Positions 42,058 to 50,255 of a stretch of DNA of 64,000 bases are shown piece by piece. The stretch's first letter is position 1; each line of letters opens with the position of its first letter. The DNA is from Rhodocyclaceae bacterium. GTDB lineage: Bacteria; Pseudomonadota; Gammaproteobacteria; Burkholderiales; Rhodocyclaceae. Location: NCBI GenBank assembly GCA_023150275.1, contig JAKLLG010000011.1, positions 56,583 to 120,582 on the forward strand, written 5' to 3'. A program made the translations under genes and the position numbers. The notes beneath the pieces were generated by a model. The model was given only the letters and a program-made list of their open reading frames with translations, was not told the DNA's origin and did not search any database.

Positions 42058-42094
42058 TGCCGGAAAGATGATTGAGTTGGCGGGGGAGCAGCGA
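42058..42094 (+). pseudogene. Remnant of an S4-domain gene 3' end
   Basis: Translates AGKMIELAGEQ, matching the C-terminus of the S4 protein at 37318-37533 (AGEVIELVGE). The nucleotide match extends over about 37 bases and stops at the gene end. It lies directly after the right repeat. It may mark an older S4 copy displaced when the accessory patch arrived. Confidence 0.5.
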
Positions 42095-42146
42095 AATGCC
42101 CTGCGTGCATCCCTGGTACGCGATGCTTCACGGAAATGGAGGCGCA

Positions 42147-42338
42147 ATGAGCGAACTGCTCGTCAATACCACTTATGAGATCGAGTTATGCAGCGGCGAG
42201 CTGCGCTACTGGCGATATCTGGGGCTCGATCATCGACATCAGGCGTGGTGGCTCGATACTGAAAGCGGGCAGGAATTCAATGAATCCAGCCTGATGTACG
42301 CCTGGAGCATCACCGGGCCCGCGCCTGCCGGTGAGTAG
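42147..42338 (+). CDS. Small conserved-looking hypothetical protein
   Basis: A 63-residue protein rich in Trp and Tyr: LCSGELRYWRYLGLDHRHQAWW and GQEFNESSLMYAW. No transmembrane segment. The start at 42147 is supported by a GGAGG 4-8 bases upstream; a longer in-frame version lacks this. The compact beta-rich pattern suggests an SH3-like or DUF fold, but I do not recognise it. Unlinked in strand to cysB, which is convergent with it. Confidence 0.55.
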   Translation: MSELLVNTTYEIELCSGELRYWRYLGLDHRHQAWWLDTESGQEFNESSLMYAWSITGPAPAGE

Positions 42339-42398
42339 CACGCGAAACAATCGCACGATTGCTCTGTTGGCAATGACGCAGGGCTTCCCATCCGCTTT

Positions 42399-43352
42399 TT
42401 ACAACTGGTATTCCTCCCCTCCCCCCGCCTGCGCCCGGTTCATCGCCATTTCCACCGCCTTCTTTGTCAGTTGGGGGGCAAAGAATTCGATGAAGTCGTA
42501 TTCGTAGCGGCGCAGGTAGCTGCCACGGCGCAGGCCGAGCCGCGTGGTGTTCGAGCCGAAGAGGTGTTCTGCATCGAGTGCGACGAGGCCGGTATCGCGT
42601 GCCGGGTCGTAGGCCATGCGGGCGATGATGCCGAGGCCAAGCCCTAAGCTGACATAGGTCTTGATCACGTCGGCGTCGATGGCGGCGAGCACCACGTTGG
42701 GGGTGAGGCCGGCGCGCTCGAAGGCGCGGTTGATGCGCGAGCGGCCGGAAAAGGCCGGGTCATAGGTGACCAGCGGCCACTTGGCGAGCGCGGCAAGCGA
42801 AAGCCCCTTTTCCTGCAGGATCGGGTGCCCGGCGGGCGCGATCACGGCATGCGCCCACTGGTGGCAGGGCAGCGTGATGAGCGCGGGGTACTGGTCGAGC
42901 GATTCGGTGGCGATGGCGAGATCGGCTTCGCCGGAGAGCGCCCATTCGGCGATCTGCGTCGGGCTGCCCTGATGCAGGGTGAGGCGCACCTTTGGCCAGC
43001 GGTTAAGAAAGCGGCTGACGACGGCGGGCAGCGCATAGCGCGCCTGGGTGTGCGTGGTGGCAATGTTGAGGCTGCCGGCGTCCTCGCCGGCATACTCCTC
43101 GCCGACGCGCCTGAGGTTTTCGGCTTCGCGCAGAATGCGCTCGGCGCTGGCGAGCACCGCCTTGCCCGGCTCGGTGATGCCGGTGAGGCGCTTGCCGCTG
43201 CGCTCGAAGACGGTGACGCCGAGTTCGTCCTCGAGCAGGCGAACCTGCTTGGAAATGCCGGGTTGAGAGGTATGCAAAACCTCGGCGGCCCCGGAAACAT
43301 TGAGTCCCTGCCGGGCGACCTCGACCAGATAGCGAAGCTGCTGCAGCTTCAT
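42399..43352 (-). CDS. cysB: CysB-type LysR-family transcriptional regulator
   Basis: A 317-residue LysR-type regulator. The N-terminal HTH is MKLQQLRYLVEVARQGLNVS and SQPGISKQVRLLEDELG. The effector domain follows (THTQARYALPAVVSRFL, HQGSPTQIAEWALSGEADLAIATE), with the CysB-specific Thr/Ser-rich ligand loop. CysB activates sulfate-assimilation genes in response to O-acetylserine or N-acetylserine. It is divergent from the sulfur cluster starting at 43456, the standard arrangement for control of both units. AAGGAG precedes the ATG. Confidence 0.93.
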   Translation of the reverse strand: MKLQQLRYLVEVARQGLNVSGAAEVLHTSQPGISKQVRLLEDELGVTVFERSGKRLTGITEPGKAVLASAERILREAENLRRVGEEYAGEDAGSLNIATTHTQARYALPAVVSRFLNRWPKVRLTLHQGSPTQIAEWALSGEADLAIATESLDQYPALITLPCHQWAHAVIAPAGHPILQEKGLSLAALAKWPLVTYDPAFSGRSRINRAFERAGLTPNVVLAAIDADVIKTYVSLGLGLGIIARMAYDPARDTGLVALDAEHLFGSNTTRLGLRRGSYLRRYEYDFIEFFAPQLTKKAVEMAMNRAQAGGGEEYQL

Positions 43353-43371
43353 CGCGCACTCCTTATAACTG

Positions 43372-43400
43372 ATTGCGCTAACAATCTAACTCAATATTCT
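43372..43400 (+). promoter_or_regulatory. Candidate promoter of the sulfur operon in the cysB divergent spacer
   Basis: The 103-base spacer is AT-rich compared with the genome. TTGCGC (43373-43378) and TATTCT (43395-43400) with a 16-base spacer could drive the TauE-cysI unit. The AT-rich surround suits CysB binding; no strict CysB consensus exists to confirm it. Confidence 0.4.
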
Positions 43401-43455
43401 TTTTCATTCAATTCTGCGCTTGCTAGACTTCGCTCACTTCGTATTGCGGCGCACC

Positions 43456-44232
43456 ATGGATATTCTCTACACCCTCTCCGGTTTCGTGGTCGGTGTCATC
43501 GTCGGACTCACCGGCGTTGGCGGCGGCTCGCTGATGACGCCGCTGCTGGTGCTGCTCTTCGGCGTGCATCCGGCAACAGCGGTCGGCACCGATCTGCTCT
43601 ACGCCGCGATCACCAAATCCGGCGGCACCGTAGTGCATGGGCGCAAGGGACACATCGATTGGCAGATCGTCGGCCGCCTTGCCGCGGGCAGCATTCCAGC
43701 CGCAGCCGTCACCATTCTGGTTCTGTCGCAACTGCCCAAGCGCAGCACCGAGGTCACGAATCTCATCTCGCTTTCGCTCGGCATTGCCCTGCTGCTCACC
43801 GCGTGCGCCATTTTCTTCCGCAAGCGCATCCTCGATTTCGCGCTGCAACACGAAGATTCCTTCGTGTTGCAGCGCCACATCGGCCCGGTCACCGTCGCCG
43901 TCGGCGCCGTCCTCGGCGTGCTGGTTTCGATCTCGTCGGTCGGCGCCGGCGCGCTCGGCGTTGCCGCCCTCTTCTTCCTCTATCCGCACCTGCCGGCAGT
44001 GCGCATCGTCGGCAGCGACGTGGTTCATGCGGTGCCACTGACGCTGGTGGCCGGCCTTGGCCACTGGTGGCTGGGCAGCATCGACTGGTCGCTGCTCGGT
44101 GCGCTGCTGCTCGGTTCGCTGCCCGGCATCTGGGTCGGCAGCCACATTTCGGCGAAGGTTCCGGATAGAATCCTGCGCCCCATCCTCGCCAGCATGCTCG
44201 TGCTGGTGGGGGCGAAACTGATTGCTCACTAA
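43456..44232 (+). CDS. TauE/SafE-family sulfite or organosulfur exporter
   Basis: A 258-residue membrane protein with about eight hydrophobic helices. The two family half-motifs are visible: VVGVIVGLTGVGGGSLMTPLL near the N-terminus and VLGVLVSISSVGAGALG in the second half. TauE/SafE proteins export sulfite or sulfur organic acids. As first gene before cysI it may relieve sulfite toxicity. It is 27 bases before cysI on the same strand. Confidence 0.88.
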   Translation: MDILYTLSGFVVGVIVGLTGVGGGSLMTPLLVLLFGVHPATAVGTDLLYAAITKSGGTVVHGRKGHIDWQIVGRLAAGSIPAAAVTILVLSQLPKRSTEVTNLISLSLGIALLLTACAIFFRKRILDFALQHEDSFVLQRHIGPVTVAVGAVLGVLVSISSVGAGALGVAALFFLYPHLPAVRIVGSDVVHAVPLTLVAGLGHWWLGSIDWSLLGALLLGSLPGIWVGSHISAKVPDRILRPILASMLVLVGAKLIAH

Positions 44233-44259
44233 ACAAGATACGAGCGAGGTTCCCCGACC

Positions 44260-45954
44260 ATGTATCAATACGACGATTTCGACCAGGCCCTGATCGACCA
44301 GCGCGTTGCCCAGTATCGCGACCAGTTCGCGCGGCACTTCGCCGGCGAACTGACGGCCGACGAACTGCGCCCGCTGCGTCTGCAGAACGGCCTCTACATC
44401 CAGCGCCACGGCCCGATGCACCGCATCGCCGTGCCTTACGGGATGCTCGCCGCGCGCCAGCTCAGGAAGCTCGCCGAAGTGTCGCGTCGCTACAGCCGCG
44501 ACTACGGCCATTTCACGACGCGCCACAACATGCAGTTCCACTGGCCGAAGTTCGAGGAAACGCCGGAGATTCTGGCCGAACTGGCGACGGTGCAGATGCA
44601 CGCCATCCAGACCTCGGGCAACTGCATCCGCAACGTCACCACCGACCACTTCGCCGGCATCGCGCCGGACGAGCGCACCGATCCGCGCCCGTGGTGCGAG
44701 ATCATCCGCCAGTGGTCGACCTTCCACCCCGAATTCGCCTTCCTGCCGCGCAAGTTCAAGATCGCGGTGAATGCCGCCGAGCATGACCGCGCGGTGATCC
44801 GTGCCCATGATATCGGGCTGGAGATCGTGCCGGACGCCGCGGGTGAGGTGTATTTCAAGGTGCTCGTCGGCGGCGGCCTCGGCCGCACGCCGATCCTCGG
44901 CGAAGTGGTGCGCGAGTCGCTGCACTGGCCGCAGCTCATTTCGTATCTCGAAGCGATCCTGCGCGTCTACAACCGCTACGGCCGCCGCGACAACGCCTTC
45001 AAGGCGCGCATCAAGATCCTCGTGCAGGCGCTCGGCATCGAGGAGTTCGCGCGCCAGGTCGAGGCCGAGTGGGTGCATCTGAAGGACGGCCCGGCGACGC
45101 TGCCAGCGGCAGAAGTCGCGCGCGTCGCCGCGCATTTCGCGCCGCCCGCGTATGAAACGCTGCCGGCCGACGACCTCGGCTTCGCCGCGCACCTCAAGGA
45201 AGACAAGGCCTTCGCCGCCTGGGCGAAACGCAACGTGCACGGCCACAAGGTGCCGGGCTACGCGGCGCTGACGCTGTCGCTGAAGAAGCCGGGCGTGCCG
45301 CCGGGCGACATCACCGCCGAGCAGATGGAGGCCGTCGCCGACCTCGCCGACCGCTACAGCTATGGCGAAGTGCGCGTCTCGCACGAACAGAATCTGGTGC
45401 TCGCCGACGTCAGGAAGGCCGATCTGTACACGGTGTGGAAGATCGCAAAAGCGCAGGGGCTGGCGACGCCGACGGTGGGGCTGCTCACCGACATGATCTG
45501 CTGCCCCGGTGGCGACCTCTGCTCGCTCGCCAACGCGCGCTCGGTGCCGATCGCCGATGCGATCCAGCAGCGGTTCGACAACCTCGATTACCTGTTCGAC
45601 CTCGGCGAACTGTCGCTCAACATTTCCGGCTGCATGAACTCTTGCGGCCACCACCATGTGGCACACATCGGTATTCTCGGCGTCGACAAGAACAACGAGG
45701 AGTGGTACCAAGTGACGCTGGGCGGCCGCCAGGGCAACGGCACCACTATCGGCAAGGTGATCGGCCCGTCGTTCTCGGCCGAACAGGTCACGGACGTGAT
45801 CGAGGCGCTGGTGCGCACCTACGTCGAACTGCGCACGCCGGAAGAGCGTTTCATCGACACGCTCGACCGCGTCGGCGTCGAGCCGTTCAAGGCGCGCGCC
45901 TATGAAGGCCGTGATCGCACCAAGCGTGCGGAAAGGAAAGTGGCCAATGGCTAA
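44260..45954 (+). CDS. cysI: Sulfite reductase hemoprotein (nitrite/sulfite reductase family)
   Basis: A 564-residue cytoplasmic siroheme and 4Fe-4S enzyme that reduces sulfite to sulfide with six electrons. The cluster cysteines appear as CCPGGDLCSLANARS (C-x5-C) and NISGCMNSCGHHH (C-x3-C), in the expected order near the C-terminus. Ferredoxin-like repeats carry TRHNMQFHWPKFEE and SHEQNLVLADV. No CysJ flavoprotein is present, so electrons probably come from ferredoxin or another donor, with the DUF934 protein as accessory. It overlaps the DUF934 gene by 8 bases. Confidence 0.92.
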   Translation: MYQYDDFDQALIDQRVAQYRDQFARHFAGELTADELRPLRLQNGLYIQRHGPMHRIAVPYGMLAARQLRKLAEVSRRYSRDYGHFTTRHNMQFHWPKFEETPEILAELATVQMHAIQTSGNCIRNVTTDHFAGIAPDERTDPRPWCEIIRQWSTFHPEFAFLPRKFKIAVNAAEHDRAVIRAHDIGLEIVPDAAGEVYFKVLVGGGLGRTPILGEVVRESLHWPQLISYLEAILRVYNRYGRRDNAFKARIKILVQALGIEEFARQVEAEWVHLKDGPATLPAAEVARVAAHFAPPAYETLPADDLGFAAHLKEDKAFAAWAKRNVHGHKVPGYAALTLSLKKPGVPPGDITAEQMEAVADLADRYSYGEVRVSHEQNLVLADVRKADLYTVWKIAKAQGLATPTVGLLTDMICCPGGDLCSLANARSVPIADAIQQRFDNLDYLFDLGELSLNISGCMNSCGHHHVAHIGILGVDKNNEEWYQVTLGGRQGNGTTIGKVIGPSFSAEQVTDVIEALVRTYVELRTPEERFIDTLDRVGVEPFKARAYEGRDRTKRAERKVANG

Positions 45955-46456
45955 GTTGATCAAACAGGGCGCCATCGTCGACGACGCCTGGCAAGTACTG
46001 CAACTCACCGAAGGCGAGGACGCGGCCACGGTGTCACTGCCCGCCGGCGATGTACTCTTCCCGCTTGCTGTGTGGCAAGCGCGCAAGGCGGAAATCCTCG
46101 CCCGCGGCACACCGGTCGGTGTCTGGCTGGGCGTGACCGACGAGCCGGCGGAGATCGCCGCCGACCTGTCAAAGTTCGCGCTCGTCGCCGTCGACTTCCC
46201 CAAATTCACCGACGGTCGCGGCTATTCGGCGGCGCGCCTGCTGCGCGAGCGCCACGGCTACACGGGCGAGTTGCGCGCCATCGGCGAGGTGCTGCACGAC
46301 CAGCTCTTCTTCATGCAGCGCTGCGGGTTCGATAGCTACGTGCTGAAAGAAGGCAAGGATATCGAGCGCGCACTTGCCGCTTTCGCCACCTTCCAGAATC
46401 CCTACCAGGGCGCGGTCGACCAGCCGCTGCCGCACTACCGCCGCCGCGCGGCCTGA
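45947..46456 (+). CDS. DUF934 family protein, sulfite-reductase partner
   Basis: A 169-residue soluble protein. VWLGVTDEPAEIAADLSKFALVAVDFPKFTDGRGYS (key part FPKFTDGRGYSAARLLRERHGYTGELRAIG) is the DUF934 signature. It is regularly found between cysI and cysH in betaproteobacteria, so a role in sulfite reductase assembly or electron delivery is likely, but unproven. The start at 45947 overlaps the end of cysI and has AAAGGAAAG upstream. Confidence 0.9.
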   Translation: MAKLIKQGAIVDDAWQVLQLTEGEDAATVSLPAGDVLFPLAVWQARKAEILARGTPVGVWLGVTDEPAEIAADLSKFALVAVDFPKFTDGRGYSAARLLRERHGYTGELRAIGEVLHDQLFFMQRCGFDSYVLKEGKDIERALAAFATFQNPYQGAVDQPLPHYRRRAA

Positions 46457-46463
46457 AGAAATC

Positions 46464-47183
46464 ATGAGCATCAACATCAACCTGAACGACGCCCTGATCG
46501 CCTCGACCGCGGAGAAAACGGAAAAGGCAAAGGCCCTGCTCGCCGAAATCGCCCGCGATTTCTCGCCAGTCACTTTCGCCAACAGCCTCGGCGCCGAAGA
46601 CATGGTGCTGACCGACCTGATCGTGAAGGGCGGACTCGGCATTGAGATCTTCTCGCTCGACACCGGCCGTCTTCCGCTCGAAACCTACGACCTGATGGCC
46701 AAGGTGCAGGAACACTACGGCCTGAAGCTCAAGGTCTTCGCGCCGCGCGCCGAACTGCTCGAACCCTTCGTGCGCGAGAACGGCATCAACGCCTTCTACG
46801 ACTCGGTGGACCTGCGCAAGGGCTGCTGCCATGTGCGCAAGGTGGAGCCGCTACAGCGCGCACTCGCCGGCAAGAAGGCCTGGATCACCGGCATGCGCGC
46901 CCAGCAGTCGGCCACCCGCGACGGCCTGCCGGTGCGCGCCTTCGACGCCGGCAACGGGCTGGAAAAGTTCAATCCGCTCGCCGACTGGAGCGAAAAGGAA
47001 GTCTGGGCCTACATCAAGCAGAACGGGGTGCCGTACAATGCGCTCCACGACAAGTTCTATCCCTCGATCGGCTGCGCCCCTTGCACGCGTGCCGTCACCC
47101 CCGGCGAGGATGTTCGCGCCGGCCGCTGGTGGTGGGAGAACCCCGAGACCAAGGAATGCGGGCTGCACGTGAAGCGCGCCTGA
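46464..47183 (+). CDS. cysH: Adenylylsulfate reductase CysH (4Fe-4S type)
   Basis: A 239-residue enzyme. VTFANSLGAEDMVLTDLI and FSLDTGRLPLETYDLM mark the PAPS/APS reductase family. Paired cysteines in KGCCHVRKVEPL and GCAPCTRAV bind a 4Fe-4S cluster, the mark of APS-using forms; the catalytic Cys is in KECGLH near the C-terminus. It makes sulfite from APS with thioredoxin as donor. This agrees with the absence of an APS kinase gene in the cluster. It starts 7 bases after the DUF934 gene. Confidence 0.94.
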   Translation: MSININLNDALIASTAEKTEKAKALLAEIARDFSPVTFANSLGAEDMVLTDLIVKGGLGIEIFSLDTGRLPLETYDLMAKVQEHYGLKLKVFAPRAELLEPFVRENGINAFYDSVDLRKGCCHVRKVEPLQRALAGKKAWITGMRAQQSATRDGLPVRAFDAGNGLEKFNPLADWSEKEVWAYIKQNGVPYNALHDKFYPSIGCAPCTRAVTPGEDVRAGRWWWENPETKECGLHVKRA

Positions 47184-47203
47184 GCCGAAACACGATCCGA
47201 ATC

Positions 47204-48142
47204 ATGACGACCATACTCACCAAGACCACCCTCTCCCACCTCGACTGGCTGGAGGCGGAAGCCATCCACATCATGCGCGAGGTCGCCGGCCAGTGCGCCA
47301 ATCCGGTGCTGCTGTTCTCCGGCGGCAAGGACTCGATCTGCATGCTGCGCATTGCCGAGAAGGCCTTCCGCCCCGGCAAGTTCCCATTTCCGCTGATGCA
47401 CATCGACACCGGCCACAACTACGTCGAGGTCGTGAATTTCCGCGACAAGCGCGCCGCCGAACTGGGCGAGCGCCTGATCGTGCGTTCGGTCGAGGATTCG
47501 ATGAAGCGTGGCACGGTGGTGCTCAAGCACGCCGGCGAATCGCGCAACAAGCACCAGTCGGTGACGCTGCTCGAAGCGATCGAGGAATTCGGCTTCGACT
47601 GCTGCATCGGCGGTGCCCGCCGCGACGAGGAGAAGGCCCGCGCCAAGGAACGCATCATGAGTTTCCGCGACGAGTTCGGCCAATGGGACCCGAAGAACCA
47701 GCGCCCGGAGCTGTGGAACCTCTACAACGCCCGCTCGCACAAGGGCGAGAACATTCGCGCCTTCCCGATCTCGAACTGGACGGAAATGGACGTCTGGCAG
47801 TACATCGAGCGCGAAGGCCTCGAACTACCGTCGATCTACTTCGCGCACAAGCGCCCGGTCGTACTGCGCCAGGGTGCCATCGTGCCGGTGAACGTACCGC
47901 TGATGAGCGGCGAACTGACCAACCTGCCGAAGCCCGGCGAGGAGATCGTCGACATGCAGGTGCGCTTCCGCACCGTCGGCGACATTTCCTGCACGGCGCC
48001 GGTCGAGTCGGCTGCCGACAACGTCGCCAGGATCGTGCTGGAAACGGCGACCACCACCATCACCGAACGCGGCGCCACGCGTCTGGACGACCAGACCTCG
48101 GAAGCCTCGATGGAACAACGCAAAAAGGAAGGCTATTTCTGA
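47204..48142 (+). CDS. cysD: Sulfate adenylyltransferase subunit 2
   Basis: A 312-residue ATP-pyrophosphatase-type enzyme. VLLFSGGKDSICMLRIAEKA holds the PP-loop, and FGFDCCIGGARRDEEKARAKERI and NWTEMDVWQYIEREGLELP are diagnostic. It makes APS from sulfate and ATP with the GTPase CysN. It follows cysH by 20 bases. cysN should follow directly, but a toxin-antitoxin module of about 740 bases separates them. Confidence 0.95.
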   Translation: MTTILTKTTLSHLDWLEAEAIHIMREVAGQCANPVLLFSGGKDSICMLRIAEKAFRPGKFPFPLMHIDTGHNYVEVVNFRDKRAAELGERLIVRSVEDSMKRGTVVLKHAGESRNKHQSVTLLEAIEEFGFDCCIGGARRDEEKARAKERIMSFRDEFGQWDPKNQRPELWNLYNARSHKGENIRAFPISNWTEMDVWQYIEREGLELPSIYFAHKRPVVLRQGAIVPVNVPLMSGELTNLPKPGEEIVDMQVRFRTVGDISCTAPVESAADNVARIVLETATTTITERGATRLDDQTSEASMEQRKKEGYF

Positions 48143-48198
48143 TGGCCTACGGCAAGGCGCCCAAGACAAAGCCTTTGCTTGCAAAGGAAAAATCTGTT

Positions 48199-48228
48199 TT
48201 GTACAATAAATCCGTTAATGTTGTACAA
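48199..48228 (+). promoter_or_regulatory. Twin TTGTACAA palindromes upstream of the antitoxin gene
   Basis: The self-complementary octamer TTGTACAA occurs at 48199-48206 and at 48221-48228, 22 bases apart (two helical turns). The region is far more AT-rich than its surroundings. It can also be read as a promoter: TTGTAC, 17 bases, then TGTACA. Paired palindromes just before an antitoxin are the usual autoregulatory operator of such modules. Confidence 0.65.
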
Positions 48229-48240
48229 AAGGACCCTGCC

Positions 48241-48492
48241 ATGGCTGCCGCCCCTGCCGAACCCATGCTTTTCTCGCATTTCCGCGCCCACCTGTTCCAG
48301 GTCGCGGACGCCGCGCTGGCGAGCGGTGAGCCGGTGCCACTGGAGCGCAACGGGCAACGCCTGTGGCTGGTGCCCGAGCGCGCGGATAGCCGCATCGACC
48401 GCCTGCCGCTGCTCGACATCGTCGTCGGCGACCCCGACGATCTGGCCCGCATCGATACGAGCGAATGGAACGAAACGCGCAACCTCGGCTGA
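48241..48492 (+). CDS. Phd-like antitoxin of a PIN toxin module
   Basis: An 83-residue protein. FSHFRAHLFQVADAALASGEPVPLERNGQRLWLVPER matches the Phd/YefM antitoxin core in outline (key parts SHFRAHL, GEPVPLERNGQRLWLV). The C-terminal part is acidic, suiting toxin binding. ATG 48241 is chosen for the AAGGA 8-12 bases upstream and because the twin palindrome lies just before it; an in-frame ATG at 48142 touching the cysD stop would add 33 residues. The 3' end overlaps the toxin frame by 28 bases. Confidence 0.8.
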   Translation: MAAAPAEPMLFSHFRAHLFQVADAALASGEPVPLERNGQRLWLVPERADSRIDRLPLLDIVVGDPDDLARIDTSEWNETRNLG

Positions 48493-48863
48493 CCTTTCTC
48501 GATACGCATGTCGCGGTATGGCTGTGCTCGGAAAAGCGTCGCGGTTTTCCGCAGCGCGCGCGCGAAGCGATCGAGACCGGCTGGCTGGCGATATCGCCGA
48601 TGGTGCAACTGGAACTCGAATTCCTGCGCGAAATCGGCCGCATCAAGGTCGGTGCCGAGGGCGTGCTGAATGCGCTCGCCGGCCTGCCGCTGCACGTCGA
48701 TGCAACGCCCTTTCCGGCGGTTGCCGCTGCTGCGGCAACGCAGGGCTGGACGCGCGACCCCTTCGACCGCGTCATCGTCGGCCAGACGATGGCCGCCGGC
48801 GGCTGGCTGCTGACCGCCGACGAACGGATTCATCAACATTTCCCCCAGGCGATCTGGGCTTAA
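48465..48863 (+). CDS. PIN-domain VapC-like toxin
   Basis: A 132-residue PIN-domain protein. The metal-binding acids are visible: Asp in TFLDTHVAVWL, Glu in MVQLELEFLRE, Asp in RDPFDRVIVGQ and Asp in LLTADERI. Such toxins are RNases that stop translation when the antitoxin is lost. The gene overlaps the antitoxin by 28 bases, so both are translated together. cysN starts 16 bases downstream, so transcripts from the module promoter could continue into cysN. Confidence 0.88.
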   Translation: MERNAQPRLTFLDTHVAVWLCSEKRRGFPQRAREAIETGWLAISPMVQLELEFLREIGRIKVGAEGVLNALAGLPLHVDATPFPAVAAAAATQGWTRDPFDRVIVGQTMAAGGWLLTADERIHQHFPQAIWA

Positions 48864-48879
48864 CCACCACGGAAACATC

Positions 48880-50154
48880 ATGTCCGCCATGGAACACGTA
48901 CAAGACAACGGCCTGCTGCGCTTCCTCACCTGCGGCAGCGTCGACGACGGCAAGAGCACGCTGATCGGGCGGCTCCTGTTCGACACCAAGACCATCCTTG
49001 CCGACACGCTGTCGGCGATCGAGCGCACCTCGCAGAAGCGCGGCATGGAAGCGGTCGACCTGTCGCTGCTCACCGACGGCCTGCAGGCCGAGCGCGAACA
49101 GGGCATCACGATCGACGTCGCCTACCGCTATTTCTCGACCGGCACGCGCAAGTACATCATCGCCGACGCGCCGGGCCACGAGCAGTACACGCGCAACATG
49201 GTCACCGCCGCCTCCACCGCCAACCTCGCGATCATCCTCATCGATGCGAGAAAAGGCGTGCTGACGCAGACCCGCCGTCATTCGTATCTCGCGCATCTGG
49301 TGAACATTCCACACCTGATCGTCGCCGTGAACAAGATGGATCTGGTCGATTACGATCAGACCGTGTTCGAGAAAATCCGCGCCGATTATCTCGCCTTTGC
49401 CGAGAAGCTCGGTATCGAGGATATCCGCTTCATCCCGATGTCAGCACTGAACGGCGACATGGTTGTCGACCGCGGCGAGCGCCTCGACTGGTACAAGGGC
49501 CCGACCCTGCTCGACATCCTCGAAACAGCACCGGCCGCGCATACCGAGAAGACCGAGAAATTCCGCTTCCCGGTCCAGTACGTCTGCCGCCCGCAGGATT
49601 CCGCCAACCCGGAACTGCACGACTACCGTGGTTTCATGGGCCGCGTCGAGTCTGGCAACATCTCGGTCGGTGACGAAGTGACCGTGCTGCCCTCGGGTCT
49701 CACCACGCGCGTGAAGGCAATCGAACTCTATGGCCAGCCGCTGACGCACGCGGTCTCCGAGCAGTCGGTAACCATCCTGCTTGCCGACGAGATCGACATC
49801 TCGCGCGGCGACATGATCGTCAAGAGTGCCGAAGCGCCGGAGCCGAAGAAGCAGATCGAGGCGATGGTCTGCTGGCTCTCGGAAACGCCGATGGACCGTG
49901 CCCGCAAGTACCTGATCCGCCACACCACGCGCGAATCGAAAGCGATGGTCGCCGGCATCGAATACCGCGTCGACGTTAATTCGATGGAATGGGTGCCGGC
50001 CGACAAGCTGGCGATGAACGATATCGCCAAGGTGGCCTTCAAGCTGGCGCAGCCGGTGTTCTGTGACCCCTACGCCGAGAACCGCGGCAGCGGCGCCTTC
50101 ATCGTCATCGACGAAAGCAACAACAATACCGTCGGCGCCGGCATGATCGTCTGA
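48880..50154 (+). CDS. cysN: Sulfate adenylyltransferase subunit 1 (GTPase)
   Basis: A 424-residue EF-Tu-like GTPase. G1 is TCGSVDDGKSTLIGRLL, G3 is DAPGHEQYTRNM and G4 is VNKMDLVDY. EQGITIDVAYRYF is the switch region. It couples GTP hydrolysis to APS synthesis by CysD. The C-terminus lacks a fused APS kinase (CysC) domain, which agrees with the APS-reductase route. An 11-bp hairpin 24 bases downstream ends the operon. Confidence 0.95.
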   Translation: MSAMEHVQDNGLLRFLTCGSVDDGKSTLIGRLLFDTKTILADTLSAIERTSQKRGMEAVDLSLLTDGLQAEREQGITIDVAYRYFSTGTRKYIIADAPGHEQYTRNMVTAASTANLAIILIDARKGVLTQTRRHSYLAHLVNIPHLIVAVNKMDLVDYDQTVFEKIRADYLAFAEKLGIEDIRFIPMSALNGDMVVDRGERLDWYKGPTLLDILETAPAAHTEKTEKFRFPVQYVCRPQDSANPELHDYRGFMGRVESGNISVGDEVTVLPSGLTTRVKAIELYGQPLTHAVSEQSVTILLADEIDISRGDMIVKSAEAPEPKKQIEAMVCWLSETPMDRARKYLIRHTTRESKAMVAGIEYRVDVNSMEWVPADKLAMNDIAKVAFKLAQPVFCDPYAENRGSGAFIVIDESNNNTVGAGMIV

Positions 50155-50177
50155 TCACGATCGCGCCATCGCTTCGG

Positions 50178-50226
50178 GTTGCGGCATGTCTCGCCGGATG
50201 ACGGTGACGCATGCCGCAACTTCTTT
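50178..50226 (+). terminator. Terminator of the sulfur operon
   Basis: GTTGCGGCATG (50178-50188) pairs perfectly with CATGCCGCAAC (50210-50220), loop 21 bases, followed by TTCTTT. Located 24 bases after the cysN stop. Confidence 0.65.
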
Positions 50227-50255
50227 CGGCGCCGGGTTCCCGCTAGAATCGTCCC

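Noticed and set aside
42348..42361. CAATCG-CA-CGATTG as a terminator between the small hypothetical gene and cysB
   Set aside because: A 6-bp stem without a T-tract; too weak to call.
43423..46209. A 928-codon minus-strand open frame opposite TauE, cysI and DUF934
   Set aside because: It spans three convincing plus-strand genes and has only biased composition with no motifs.
48142..48240. An in-frame upstream start for the antitoxin at the cysD stop
   Set aside because: It would place the twin-palindrome operator inside the coding region and has no better ribosome binding site than ATG 48241.
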